Shown here: positions 54,561-64,000 of the stretch, in pieces
How the letters are laid out: each line of letters begins with the position of its first letter
Numbering within the stretch: position 1 is the stretch's first letter
Assembly (NCBI RefSeq): GCF_964019385.1
Contig: NC_088643.1
Location: 42,770,440 to 42,834,439 of the forward strand
DNA: 64,000 nucleotides
Source of the DNA: Sycon ciliatum
Taxonomy: Eukaryota > Porifera > Calcarea > Leucosolenida > Sycettidae
Reading direction: 5' to 3'
Program-made: the position numbers and the translations under genes
Notes under the pieces: generated by a model
Told to the model about the DNA's origin: nothing
The model's input: the letters and a program-made list of their open reading frames with translations, nothing else
The model's database searches: none

Positions 54561-55577
54561 CAGTCCATTCATAAAACGATGGACTTCTAGCTTTTTGCCA
54601 TAACTGGGTCAAACTTTGAGCTTCTTTAGAATTTTTTTCTGCAATCCCCTATGGAATCAATCCTCTTCCGATTATGTTTCTGAAGCCTATTTCTCCAAAA
54701 AGCAAGCCCTACCAAGAATATGATTTCGACCAGGTTTTGCCCCAAAAGCCGCGACTGAATTTGGAAAAACCATCCAAATCCAGGCTGTTTGACCCCGCCT
54801 GCAGCAGTGCACTGTGCGGTTCGAACCCCAGTTCGGGTAGAGTAGACGGTTCGATACCGGAACGCCTTGACAGCCAAATTTGTATCGACCCAAACCGATC
54901 ATCAGCGTTGATTTTTCACTCGAAATATGTCTGTGGAAGGAAACTGGCATGTTGAAGTTTGCTCTGGGGCCAGAGTCAATCGAACTGAGCCACTGCTTTG
55001 TGTTGACCCATTGCCTCCAAGTTGCCCAATTTTTTCGCTTCAAAAAAGTTCAAATCAGAGGTGGCTCCAAACCGGACACGTTTTAGAGTGCACGTCAAAT
55101 TCACTCTGGGTCTGAAATTAGGTAATTGCTATCGCTCCACGACGGCCAGTACAGAGTAACAATAAGCCTTGTGTGTGCTTCCATTAGTTTTGATTGGTAT
55201 GCGGTGCTTTATTGGCGAGAGGCGAGCCGCTGTTTACCTGCGACAAGAAGTTGATTTTTCGAAAGTCGTAAAACTCAAGGCGCAGTGTGAAGCAACACGT
55301 CAAAAACTCACCTGCTTGGTATGGCGCTTCTGGTCATCGCAGAGCCATGAAATTTTGGCTCGGAGTATAACACATCGTAGTCTCACTATGACATAATGTT
55401 TTCTAATCAAAATACCAAGAGAGAAAGTGAATATTGAGACCGTTCCGGTTTGCAACCTCTGTCCTATTTGAAACCGTCGCCTCTACCCTTTTTCTAATTT
55501 CAAATTTTGCAGGATTGCACTGTGTACGAAAACGAGAGGTTGCCGGAGCCAGGGCCTATCTTTTATAAATGGACTAG
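54561..55577. mobile_element. TA-flanked MITE of the TCCATTCATAAAA family, long copy
   Basis: Left end CAGTCCATTCATAAAACG, right end complement of CTAGTCCATTTATAAAAG. Its left 250 bp matches the right part of 57857-58221 in inverted orientation (GGACTTCTAGC, then TTTGACCC-type blocks). No coding content. Confidence 0.45.
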
Positions 55578-57132
55578 TGAGTTTATTTGAGGTGGAAGGA
55601 TTACAATCTATCGGTTTGCAACCATTCAGGCTTGAACGATTCGATTATCGGTTACACGCGTACGTATCCTTGACTCAGTTCTTTTGAGTCTAGAAGACTG
55701 TCAGTTTGTATGCATCTTTCACGTTTCGCTTGCCATCCCTTCAATCTGCCACACAACATGCATGGCGAGTGCTTTCCTTAGTGATGGTCGAAATGCTCGC
55801 AAAGCCGGTACCATGGATCTTGGATCGAAAGTGGCAAAAAGTTGTAAACCATCACCCATCGCTGCATCAGGCAGACTTCAATTAAAATGGGTAGCTTATA
55901 CGAACACCTACCACCAAAACCTATTGATCGTGAACTCGTATTTTACAACGGTTTGTGGGAGTTTTGTCAACTTTAGAAATTCCTTAAATTTACAGAAATT
56001 ATCTCTGATAACCGTACTCTGCTGCCCTTCAAAACGCGTCTGAATCCCCACTGGGGAAATCTTCAGGACCGGATATTTCCTAAGGAGAGTGCATGCCGAA
56101 TCAGAAAGCTCTCAAAATACTGTGCCGGCAGTTCCCGTTGCTAACAGAAGCTGACTCCCTGGTTTCCTTCCCATAGAAACGGCTTGCAATCGGAAAATCG
56201 CCTGCGACTACATGCAAGCTGAAACCCTACTCAAGCTGCGCCCCCTCCATAGGGAAATTTGCAGCAGTGACGCAACAATTATCCTGTTTTCTAAACAAAG
56301 TTCTTGTGCATGACCATGCATGTTTTAAAGAATAAAAATAAATAAAAATGCGCATCATTTCATGTGACCAGCCAGGCTGCCACTGTGCCTCTAGTTATTA
56401 CCAAGAGCACATAGCCACCAAGAGTATGCAGCTCCCGCACATGCACACAGTGCTCTCCCGGCAAAATTTCAGATTGACGTCATTTTTGCAATTCTCCTTG
56501 GACCAGGGATTGACGGCGTTTGCACTGGATGTCAACGCATCACGTGGCACACGTTTGTACAGGACAGAGTGGGTAGGGATTCGTCCACTACTGGTCCAGG
56601 ATATGTCTGGTGATACGTGGATAAGGCTTATGCCGGTTAGTACAAGTTGTACAGATCCAGGAAATCCCGTAGACCCGGTCACAGTGGGTGTTGAATGTGC
56701 AGGACCCTATTGTGTTTTCTGCTATTTCCACTAAGAAATGGGCCCTGAAGGAATTTCATACGAAATCCTTTTTCTGACAAAGATCTAGCTAGTCATTAGT
56801 TCTAACCAAAGTGAAGAAGCTGGAAAAGCGATTGCTTGCCAATAAATTATGAGGCTAAGAGGTCAAATGCGCATGCATAGCACACAATGAACACCCAACC
56901 GGGTCTACGGGATTCTACGGGATTTCGTGGATCTGTACAGCTAGTACTAACCGGCATAGGGTCTATTGTGGCAGTTGTGGCTTCACCAAGCTAGTGGTGG
57001 CGACTGGTGCAAAGTTGGACTGTACAGTGACAATATTCCCAGTGTACTTTGCCGCGCAGTTGGAACAGAACTGCCAGCCAGCAAAATAATAGTTGGACCC
57101 GTGTGGCGACAAGGCTGTTTGCACTGGTATTA
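55578..57132. other. Non-coding stretch with foldback remnants
   Basis: No exon is supported. 56620-56700 and 56880-56975 are inverted copies of each other (GCCGGTTAGTAC, GTACAGATCC, AAATCCCGTAGACCCGGT). 56396-56490 is a diverged piece of the CATAACCCCCC foldback family. Confidence 0.35.
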
Positions 57133-57587
57133 CAGGTGGAATCCTGATAATTCGAATGTGGCTTAATTAGAACATACTGTTTAATTAGAAGTCTCTTCCA
57201 GAACTGATTTCTATCAGCACCATTTCCAAGTAACAATTTCTGATAAATTGAACCTCGAACTGGGTATGTCCGGTTAATTAGAAGTAGCACGGAATCATGA
57301 TCCGCTTACTTGAAGTACATTGAAAATGTGTGGGATTTGTGCTGATAATTCGAAGTTAGCAAGCATAATTCAAAGTTCACTTTATTTTACGGTATGGTTT
57401 CATGCGCAGGCAGTTCAGTGTCCACTAAATCTGTGTCTAAGTTGCGTAGTGCAATTCTGCGTATCAATGCGAGCATTTTGACATACAAAATGTGATGTGG
57501 GTACATATTCGGACAATTGGAATGTCCGGATTATTGGAAAAGTTTTCCCCTGGCATTTTGGGGTTCGAATTGTCAGGATTCCACCTG
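57133..57587. mobile_element. TA-flanked Tigger/pogo-like MITE, smaller relative
   Basis: Ends are CAGGTGGAATCCTGATAATT and the complement of CAGGTGGAATCCTGACAATT, with TA at 57131-57132 and 57588-57589. AATTCGAA and AATTAGAA motifs recur inside as in 49545-50449. Confidence 0.7.
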
Positions 57588-57856
57588 TATACTGGACTAG
57601 GCTAAAATTAGTGGCGGTCAATTCATCAGCCTTGCAAGCTGTTGAATGGTGTAATCCCAGCACAAGTATCCACAGTGTATGTCTAACGTAGCTTGTTCGT
57701 TATCAGCGCGTCAGCGATGGGCATGTGGCAGCGGAAATAGAAGTTTACTACTGGTGACTGTCCGGTGACCGTTTCATGTCATTCTGGAATGGAGTAGTGT
57801 TACAACTCACTTTGGGACTCAACTTTAAACTTGGAAGGTGGAGAAACAGATCATTG

Positions 57857-58221
57857 CAGTTCATTCATAAAAAGGTGGACTCTGGCTCTGGCGAGCTCCC
57901 GCCTTTTGGTGATTTTTATCATACTCGGTGCAGAACCGCGAAATTTGAAATTTGACAATTTCCAAAAAGGCCTCAACTGGGTTTCGAACTGCACAATATT
58001 ACTGCTGCAAGTGGAGTGAAACGGTTTGGATTCCGTGGCTTTTTCCTGATTCAGTGCTGTTGGGACAAAATATGGCCGAACTCCTGTTTTTGTTGCTATT
58101 AGGAGAAATAGACTTCAGGAACATTTATTGGAAGAATATTCCATAGGAGATTGCAGGAAAAATCAAAGTTTGACCCATTTATGGCCAAAGGCTAGAAGTC
58201 CATCTTTTTATGAATGGACTG
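57857..58221. mobile_element. MITE of the TCCATTCATAAAA family, short copy
   Basis: Ends CAGTTCATTCATAAAAAGGT and the complement of CAGTCCATTCATAAAAAGAT. No coding content; inverted relative of the left part of 54561-55577. Confidence 0.6.
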
Positions 58222-58763
58222 CAAGCTCGAAAAAGGAAGGAAAAAACTCTGGAGCAAAATCCCCCGGCCCTCGGTGTACATGCACTGCAACGAGAGGGCT
58301 TAAAAGCCAAGGAGCTCTCGCTATGCTTTGTTTTTACCTAGGTCGTCATGTGTGTTGTTCAAACTGATAGAAACGTCTTTGGAATAGTTACAGAAAAATG
58401 TGCCCGATAATCGTATAAAAAAAAACTTTCAACTCCTAGACAGGTACATTCAAACAGGCTAGTTATTATATTCCCTATGCTCAGCCTATGGTGCTGGCTT
58501 TGGTGCTGGCTTATAAATTTCTCATTTTCCTATTTCTTTTCAACACATCACATGGGATTCTAACCAGCACTATTGCCCTGCATGCATTCCCTCGGTACAC
58601 TTCGCACACATACACATTCTTCCAAATTGCTTCACGTTATGATGGTGCAGTTGAAAGCCCTATTTGAATGTGGTGGCCAGCTGTCTTTGATGGTGCCGTA
58701 CAGGACATGTACGGGATAGCGCCAGGCATGCCCGACGCCAGAAACAAACACACGCACACACAA

Positions 58764-59040
58764 TTTGCTATTGAACCGCCCAACGGCTGACACCCCCTGA
58801 AATCCCCAAGCTATGGGTGGACTTAGAAGTGATCCCACTTATGGGCTCACCACACCTCAGTAAGTGGGCGAGGACAAGGTGCAGAAAAGGGATTGACAGA
58901 ATCAAGGTATCCGTCCCGGGATCCAACTGCATACACTAGACCCTGCCCCCAGTGAGGGTAATACTTGCTACTGGTGTGGGTGGCTAAATCAGAGTGGACC
59001 TGATATAAGCTTCACTAGCACCATTGATAACACAAGAGTT
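58764..59040. repeat. Dispersed repeat of about 270 bp, copy 1
   Basis: Matches 59424-59692 throughout (CGCCCAACGGC, GCTCACCACACCTCAGTAAG, ATCCGTCCCGGGATCCAACT, GAGGGTAATACTTG, GATAACACAAGAGT), in the same orientation. It runs straight into (CA)n and then the SINE-like repeat. Class unknown. Confidence 0.6.
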
Positions 59041-59091
59041 ACACACACACACGCACGCGCGCACACACACACGCGCACACACACACACACA
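59041..59091. repeat. (CA)n-rich tract
   Basis: CA/CG-alternating repeat between the 270-bp repeat and the third SINE-like copy. Confidence 0.9.
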
Positions 59092-59297
59092 CCATGTACC
59101 ATGTATACACCCGTCACAAGAGAAGCACGCAAATCTGCAAGTGCACTGGATGTGCACCCACAGATTTTCTCTTATAGCAACAAGACCTGAATGAGACAGA
59201 TCAAGACTTGCGCCAGATAACTGTCTAATCCACACAACTGGCGAAGCCATGTGAATCGACCACCAATGCACACCTGGTCCACACCACACAGAGTACA
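59092..59297 (-). mobile_element. SINE-like repeat, copy 3
   Basis: Matches the tail-proximal 210 bp of the copies at 44365 and 49110. The (TG)n tail lies at 59041-59091 on the minus strand. Its 5' part is missing. Confidence 0.5.
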
Positions 59298-59423
59298 TCA
59301 ACACACACACACTGTACTGTACTGTACTGTACTTGCTCACTGCCAAAAATGGTCACGTGGGTCTCCCCCGGGAGAGGGGAGAGAGGAACTCAAAAGGAAT
59401 CTTGGAAGGAGGACTCAATTGGC

Positions 59424-59692
59424 TATTGCACCGCCCAACGGCCGACGCCCCCTGAAATTCCCGAACTATGAGTGGACTTGCAAATGATCCCACTTACGGG
59501 CTCACTACACCTCAGTAAGTGGGTGAGGACAAGGTGCAGAAAAAGGATTGACGGCATCAGGGTATCCGTCCCGGGATCCAACTGCAGTTACCCCTGCCCC
59601 CAGTGAGGGTAATACTTGGTACTAGTGTGGGTGGCTAAATCAGAGTGGATCTGACATCAGCTTCACTAGCACCAGTGATTACACAAGAGTCA
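59424..59692. repeat. Dispersed repeat of about 270 bp, copy 2
   Basis: Partner of 58764-59040, direct orientation, 660 bp away. Confidence 0.6.
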
Positions 59693-59862
59693 ATCTAGCC
59701 AAAAGCAGTCCATGGTCAACAGGTATATATACTTCAAATAGAAAGTATATGAACCCTGAAACCAACAAAGGTGGCAGATATGATACACCTTCAAGCAGCT
59801 GAGCCTGTTGGCGACAGACCCAACACTATCTGGCATGTGTGTACCCACCAACCGGACTAGCT

Positions 59863-59863
59863 G

Positions 59864-59911
<48 letters not shown>
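59863..59911. repeat. (CA)n microsatellite
   Basis: A pure CA tract left of gene C. Confidence 0.95.
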
Positions 59912-59914
<3 letters not shown>

Positions 59915-60152
59915 TACGAAATAAAGCTGTGTGGACCCTGGCTACCCCAGGCGCTACTAAGGTACCGTTTTTTGCATAGCTTGGGGAATGAAGTAGTCTC
60001 TTACCACTGTTTACATGCCAAAGCTGAACCTGAGAGTAGATTGACGGAGACTTACTCAGGTGCGTGTTTTCACCGTTTTCACCAAATCCTGTAAAGCTAT
60101 TTGGAGGAATCCGAACCAACTGATCTTTGTGCACTTTCTTTGCTTACTTTAG

Positions 60153-62788
60153 GCCACTTATCTGCCATGGCCGAAGAACACCACGGTGTCGAGGGGGCGG
60201 CAGCAGCCGCAGTCCCATGGCCTCCCCGCGAGATTGTCATGAAGGTCGCCGTGAACACAAGAGACACCGTGGCACTGTTCTACATGTCCTGGATCGAGGA
60301 TGAGCCGGAGTGTGGGCCAATGTGTGTCCTGCTGAGTCGGCACAAGTACAGGATTGCGAACGCAGATGTGAGTATGATCCACAACCACTGCGGAACTTCG
60401 GACTTTGCATGGCGGGTAGACGTAGATAGATAACGAGCGAGCTGCCAGCTCAGGGCCTCCACTATGCTTTGTTTTTAACTAGGTCATCATGCGTGTTATT
60501 CGAACTGATAGCTAGGAAACGTCTTTGCAATACGGATATTGGGTATCCAAGGCATCCCCTGGCTATGGCACTGGAAGTACTTTCTGTAGGTTTGCTAGTG
60601 TGATAATGAATCCGGAGCCAGTGCTGAGTCTCGCCTCGTTTTGGAGGTGAAATACGACGGCTGAAAACAAGAAGGCATTTTTCGATAGCAACCGGGACCT
60701 AATTCGTTTTGACAGAAACGTTTTCTCCGCGTTATGGGGCTTCGAAGTGATGACGTCACACATACTGGACAACGCATGCCTACGAGATTTTTCGGTACAA
60801 ACAAACGTTAGCGTCCCCTTGCTCTTCACTGTTTTGCAGTACATGTACTAATATGCAGGTTTCTGCTGATGGGAATCAATGGTTTGCTGGAAAAAACAGC
60901 TTTTCTACATGTACTGAGGTGCCCCTTGCTGATACTTAGAAGTTTGCTAAGCTGATGGAGCAATGGCTGGTCTTCCCAGGACTTCAAAGACGAAACAAAG
61001 GGTCTGCGACGAGCTTGCGGAAATATTTCAGAGTTCTGAGCAGAGATCAATTTCTCGCTGGCTTCAGCAACTTTCCGTCTCGTGAAGAGAGCAAATTCAG
61101 ATGTCCGGAGTCACGATAAAGGATACGGCGCAAAGAATCACCTCTCACAGTCAGCGAAAGAAAACTTTACCTGAATGCACGGCGTGCGGATTGATCTCCA
61201 TGCTCCTCGGGAAAGGCAATACAAAGTGCCGCATTCCCACCCCGATTTGTAATTTTAATTTCATGCAAGTCACTGCTCTACTGTGCCCCGCAGAAAGGAG
61301 GACAAAGCTAGCAAACTCGTGTCCCGAAAGGACAATAAAAGGATATCGGGTACTTCGTGTGAGGCATCTGCTCTAATCTGGGCAAGCCATTATGTAAAAT
61401 TTGCAATTTTCAGTGCGAAACACCACGTGCTGGGGGATGCAATGGTTGTTTGGGCCCGTGCGTACCCAGTTGCTACGATATTGTCAAGGACCTGACGTCA
61501 CACTTCGAAGCCCCACTTGTGGATATTTTAATTGAAAAATGTTCATCTATCTTGTTGGGTCTGTTTTGTTGTTTTGCCGCAGGTGCGCAAGTTAACAATT
61601 GTCTTGGACAAACTGAGCACTGCGTTATCTCATTCAGAACGCGTCCTGGAAGATGTTGCATTCAAAGGCAGCCTTCAATGCAAACTAGGAGACCTAGATG
61701 GCGGGGGGTTGAAGCACACGCTGTGTCTCGGCTCGGCGTCACTATTTCCCGGAGTCGGTAAGTTAATATGTCATAACAACAACATTAAGCAGCGTGCATG
61801 CCACACAATGTTCAGCCTGAAGATATCGGCGCACTTCAACAAATACTTCGAAGTATATGTTCCACAGCGTACGGCTTTTGCTGCGGCAAATGACTGAAGG
61901 ATGGACTTTGAAGATGGACTACGAACTCAACATGACTGGAAACATGTTCAGGACAGGACTGATGGTGGCTCCTGGCCAACAATTATTATTATTATTATTA
62001 TACGCATTCCCGCGTTGAAGTGTAGCAGCAGTATGCTGCGTCCACAGCTTCGCTTATGCAGAATGGCTTGGGTGAGAGGAGAGGGGAGAAAAGCAACAAG
62101 GCAACCAACATCTATGAAATTGGTCACAATAACATGAAGAGAACCAACCTACATGTACATATGCATGATTGCACAAGAATGGAGACGACCAAATATAATG
62201 GCTATAATCACTGTGCCACAAAACCGGTACACAGGAGATCTGACGACAATGTAACGAAACATAAAACTCAGTTACTCAATACAGGTTCCACTAAATTACA
62301 AGAGAACAACGCTACAACGTTAGAATTGCCGCTAAATTATCGCAAGTGTAGAGAACGAGTCCAATAAAAAATGAAAACCATGAACAGACTGTCCCGAAGT
62401 TATTTTGGGAACAAATTGTACTACATGACTGTACTTGCTGATACTGACGTACTGTACTTGCCAACAATTCCATTGAGAAAATAGTAATTTGCAGCAAAGA
62501 GACCACTTGCTTTGAGGACGGTGTGTGTTGGGTTTTCCATGTAATGAAATGGCTGCAGTGGAGCTTGCGCACCTTAAAAGAAATGTTCAGGACTGCGATA
62601 TTAATAATTGTCTGAATCTATCTTGCATCGAGGAGAGCACGGATGTTCTGGGGATGATTGGCACGCACATCCATGTGTGATTTGCTGCAGGTGCACTGAA
62701 GCAGACGGTGTGCGATGCAGTGTTCCGAGTCTATGCTACCAATCACCAAGGAGGTACTGTTGTGATGTCGAAAAAGGCAGTGTATACC
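60153..62788 (+). CDS. Gene C, three exons seen, continues to the right; paralogue of gene B
   Basis: Exons 60153-60367 (acceptor GCTTACTTTAG, donor GTGAGT, phases 1-0), 61583-61757 (TTTTGCCGCAG, donor GTAAG; 0-1) and 62691-62788 (TTTGCTGCAG, donor GTAAGTT; 1-0) join cleanly. A Met in good context lies at 60167, so translation could begin there, but the frame is open to the acceptor. Exon 1 has an Ala-rich start, then strand-like REIVMKVAVNTRDTVALFYM and ECGPMCVLLSRHKYR. Exon 2 is KLTIVLDKLSTALSHSERVL and later LKHTLCLGSASLFPG. Exon 3 is ALKQTVCDAVFRVYATNHQG, then GTVVMSKKAVYT. The phase series and the 98-nt third exon match gene B. Later exons lie beyond the window. Family unknown. Confidence 0.6.
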
Positions 62789-62879
62789 GTAAGTTCGGTG
62801 CAACTATTTCCTGTTCACAGTTTTGTTTTAGTCTACGATGATCAGGGTGTTTATTCAGATGTAGAGCCAGGGATAAATT

Positions 62880-62971
62880 TATAGTGAAGAAAAGGAGAAG
62901 AAGAAAGGGACCAAGGTGTTAGTGGACATTTTAGCGTAACTTGTTGTTCCTTGGTCCTGTTCTTCACTATA
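62880..62971. repeat. Short foldback repeat
   Basis: TATAGTGAAGAA and GGACCAAGG on the left pair with CCTTGGTCC and TTCTTCACTATA on the right. The loop GTGTTAGTGGACATTTTAGC is shared, slightly diverged, with 8698-8735, just left of the hAT element. Confidence 0.5.
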
Positions 62972-63229
62972 GAGTATTGATTGCTCAGGTGTATAGCTCT
63001 TATGCAGCTCTTACTTAGTCATAAGCTTTACTCTAAACTCTCTCCTCGGTAATTGGGGTTCCGAGCTTGCTTTTAGAACTTTTCAACAAGGTCAGTATCA
63101 TTGGCAAGGAGACGAACAATTGACGACTTTTGCGCAAATGGCCTTGGCATAATGTACACATTTTCTGACTCTACTGATCCTGTACACCACAGAATACAAT
63201 CGGTGTACAAAAGACTACACAGAAATAAC

Positions 63230-64000
63230 AACTAGTGTGCTCGAGTAACTCATCACAAATTCATATGATCCACTGGCTTGGGCACACGGGACGAACGCCA
63301 GGGTGGTGCGACAGACTGAGTGGTTGCAGGCATAGCTGGTGGAACGATCACTGCTGCCGTGGCCTACGAGTCTGGCTTCCTCAGCCAAAGCGTTTGCTGC
63401 TTCTGCACTGCTGACTGGTTGGTCCACTGGATTAGGTGTCTCGACGATGATTACATCTTTCCCTCCCTTGGTAGTCAGGAAAGTTGGATGTCCAGGGCGC
63501 AGCTGATCAATGTGCCATTTCCACGTAGCACCTTCCTTTGTCTCCACTAGATAGGACAGCGGGCCTTCCACTGACAAGACTTTCCCAGGGAGCCAACTGG
63601 GATGGTTCTAGTTGCGGTAATCACGAACTTTGACGACTTCACCAGGCTGGAAGGACGACACGGGTGTTTTGAGCTACCGGCGGCTTGGCGATCCTGTTGG
63701 CTCTTGACGTGGCCCAGACGATCGGGATGGAGAAGGTCGAGTCGAGTAACGTTACGGAGGGGACGACCCAAGAGGAGCTTTGCCGGGGCTCGGCGGCCGT
63801 TGGATGTGGACAGTTCCGCTAGGTGAGCAGGAATCTGTCAGCTGCCTCTTGTGCTGGGGTAGCAGCAGTAGCGGCATTGTCGGCACACCTGAAGGCTTGC
63901 ACAAACCGTTCTGCTTGGCCATTTATGGTAGGATGATATGGAGCAGCTCTGTGGTGCGTGACACCATTTCTTTGCAGGAACTCTTGGAACTCCGTTGCAG
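63230..64000 (-). mobile_element. Ty3/Gypsy integrase fossil, runs off the window
   Basis: On the minus strand from the right edge inward: the end of an integrase core (GVTHHRAAPYHPTINGQAER), a GRPLRNVTRLDLL block, then the integrase C-terminal region (VEGPLSYLVETKE, WHIDQLRPGHP). Order and spacing fit a Ty3/Gypsy pol 3' end. The element looks broken. It lies in or beyond the last visible intron of gene C. No LTR is identified in the window. Confidence 0.75.

Noticed and set aside
54927-55115. Frames in 54.6-55.1 kb
   Set aside because: They lie inside the TCCATTCATAAAA MITE and show no conserved protein pattern.
60736-61520. Inverted GGGGCTTCGAAGTG / GACGTCA blocks in the first intron of gene C
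   Set aside because: Only short blocks match and their order differs, so no element boundary can be set.

Overview
The window reads as animal nuclear DNA. Coding signal comes in short exons bounded by good splice sites with consistent phases, introns are full of transposons, and nothing looks like an operon. Nested MITEs, a Penelope-like element, BEL and Ty3-type LTR elements, hAT, mariner, piggyBac-type and Tigger-type DNA elements and many (CA)n tracts suggest a marine invertebrate. A sponge or other early-branching animal is possible, but the sequence does not fix the species.

Host genes, all predicted here from splice sites and phase: a plus-strand 3' gene end (665-7682); a short minus-strand 3' exon (8204-8500); a four-exon minus-strand gene A1 (13062-14746); another minus-strand 3' exon (16121-16325); a plus-strand gene B (20106-28393) with a whole BEL element in one intron; a minus-strand gene 3' end E (30115-30554, perhaps from 31645); a four-exon minus-strand secreted-protein gene A2 (34923-37235); an intronless type II membrane glycosyltransferase-like gene (51329-52369); a broken exon (54238-54493); and a plus-strand gene C (60153-62788, continuing outside).

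The main result is a repeated two-gene module. A1 and A2 are paralogues with identical intron phases at all three introns. B and C share a 1-0, 0-1, 1-0 phase series over three exons, the third being exactly 98 nt in both. In each pair the A gene points left and the B/C gene points right, so a divergent pair seems to have been duplicated about 22-40 kb apart. The space between has since filled with transposons. I do not recognise the protein family.

Mobile DNA fills most of the rest. A Penelope-like element (1209-5686) has inverted terminal arms and AT-hook-like motifs inside its endonuclease region. It carries a mariner-like element in its tail and a foldback TTAA element a few codons before its stop. 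An apparently intact hAT element (8806-12228) has matched ends and a 743-residue transposase. A BEL element (22220-27284) has almost identical LTRs. A small Ty3-type LTR element (46339-49109) sits in a SINE-like repeat. A hAT end holds a TA-flanked MITE, which itself holds two foldbacks, at 39.36-40.08 kb. A Ty3/Gypsy integrase fossil runs off the right edge. Two minisatellites (27 bp and 32 bp units) create long spurious reading frames.
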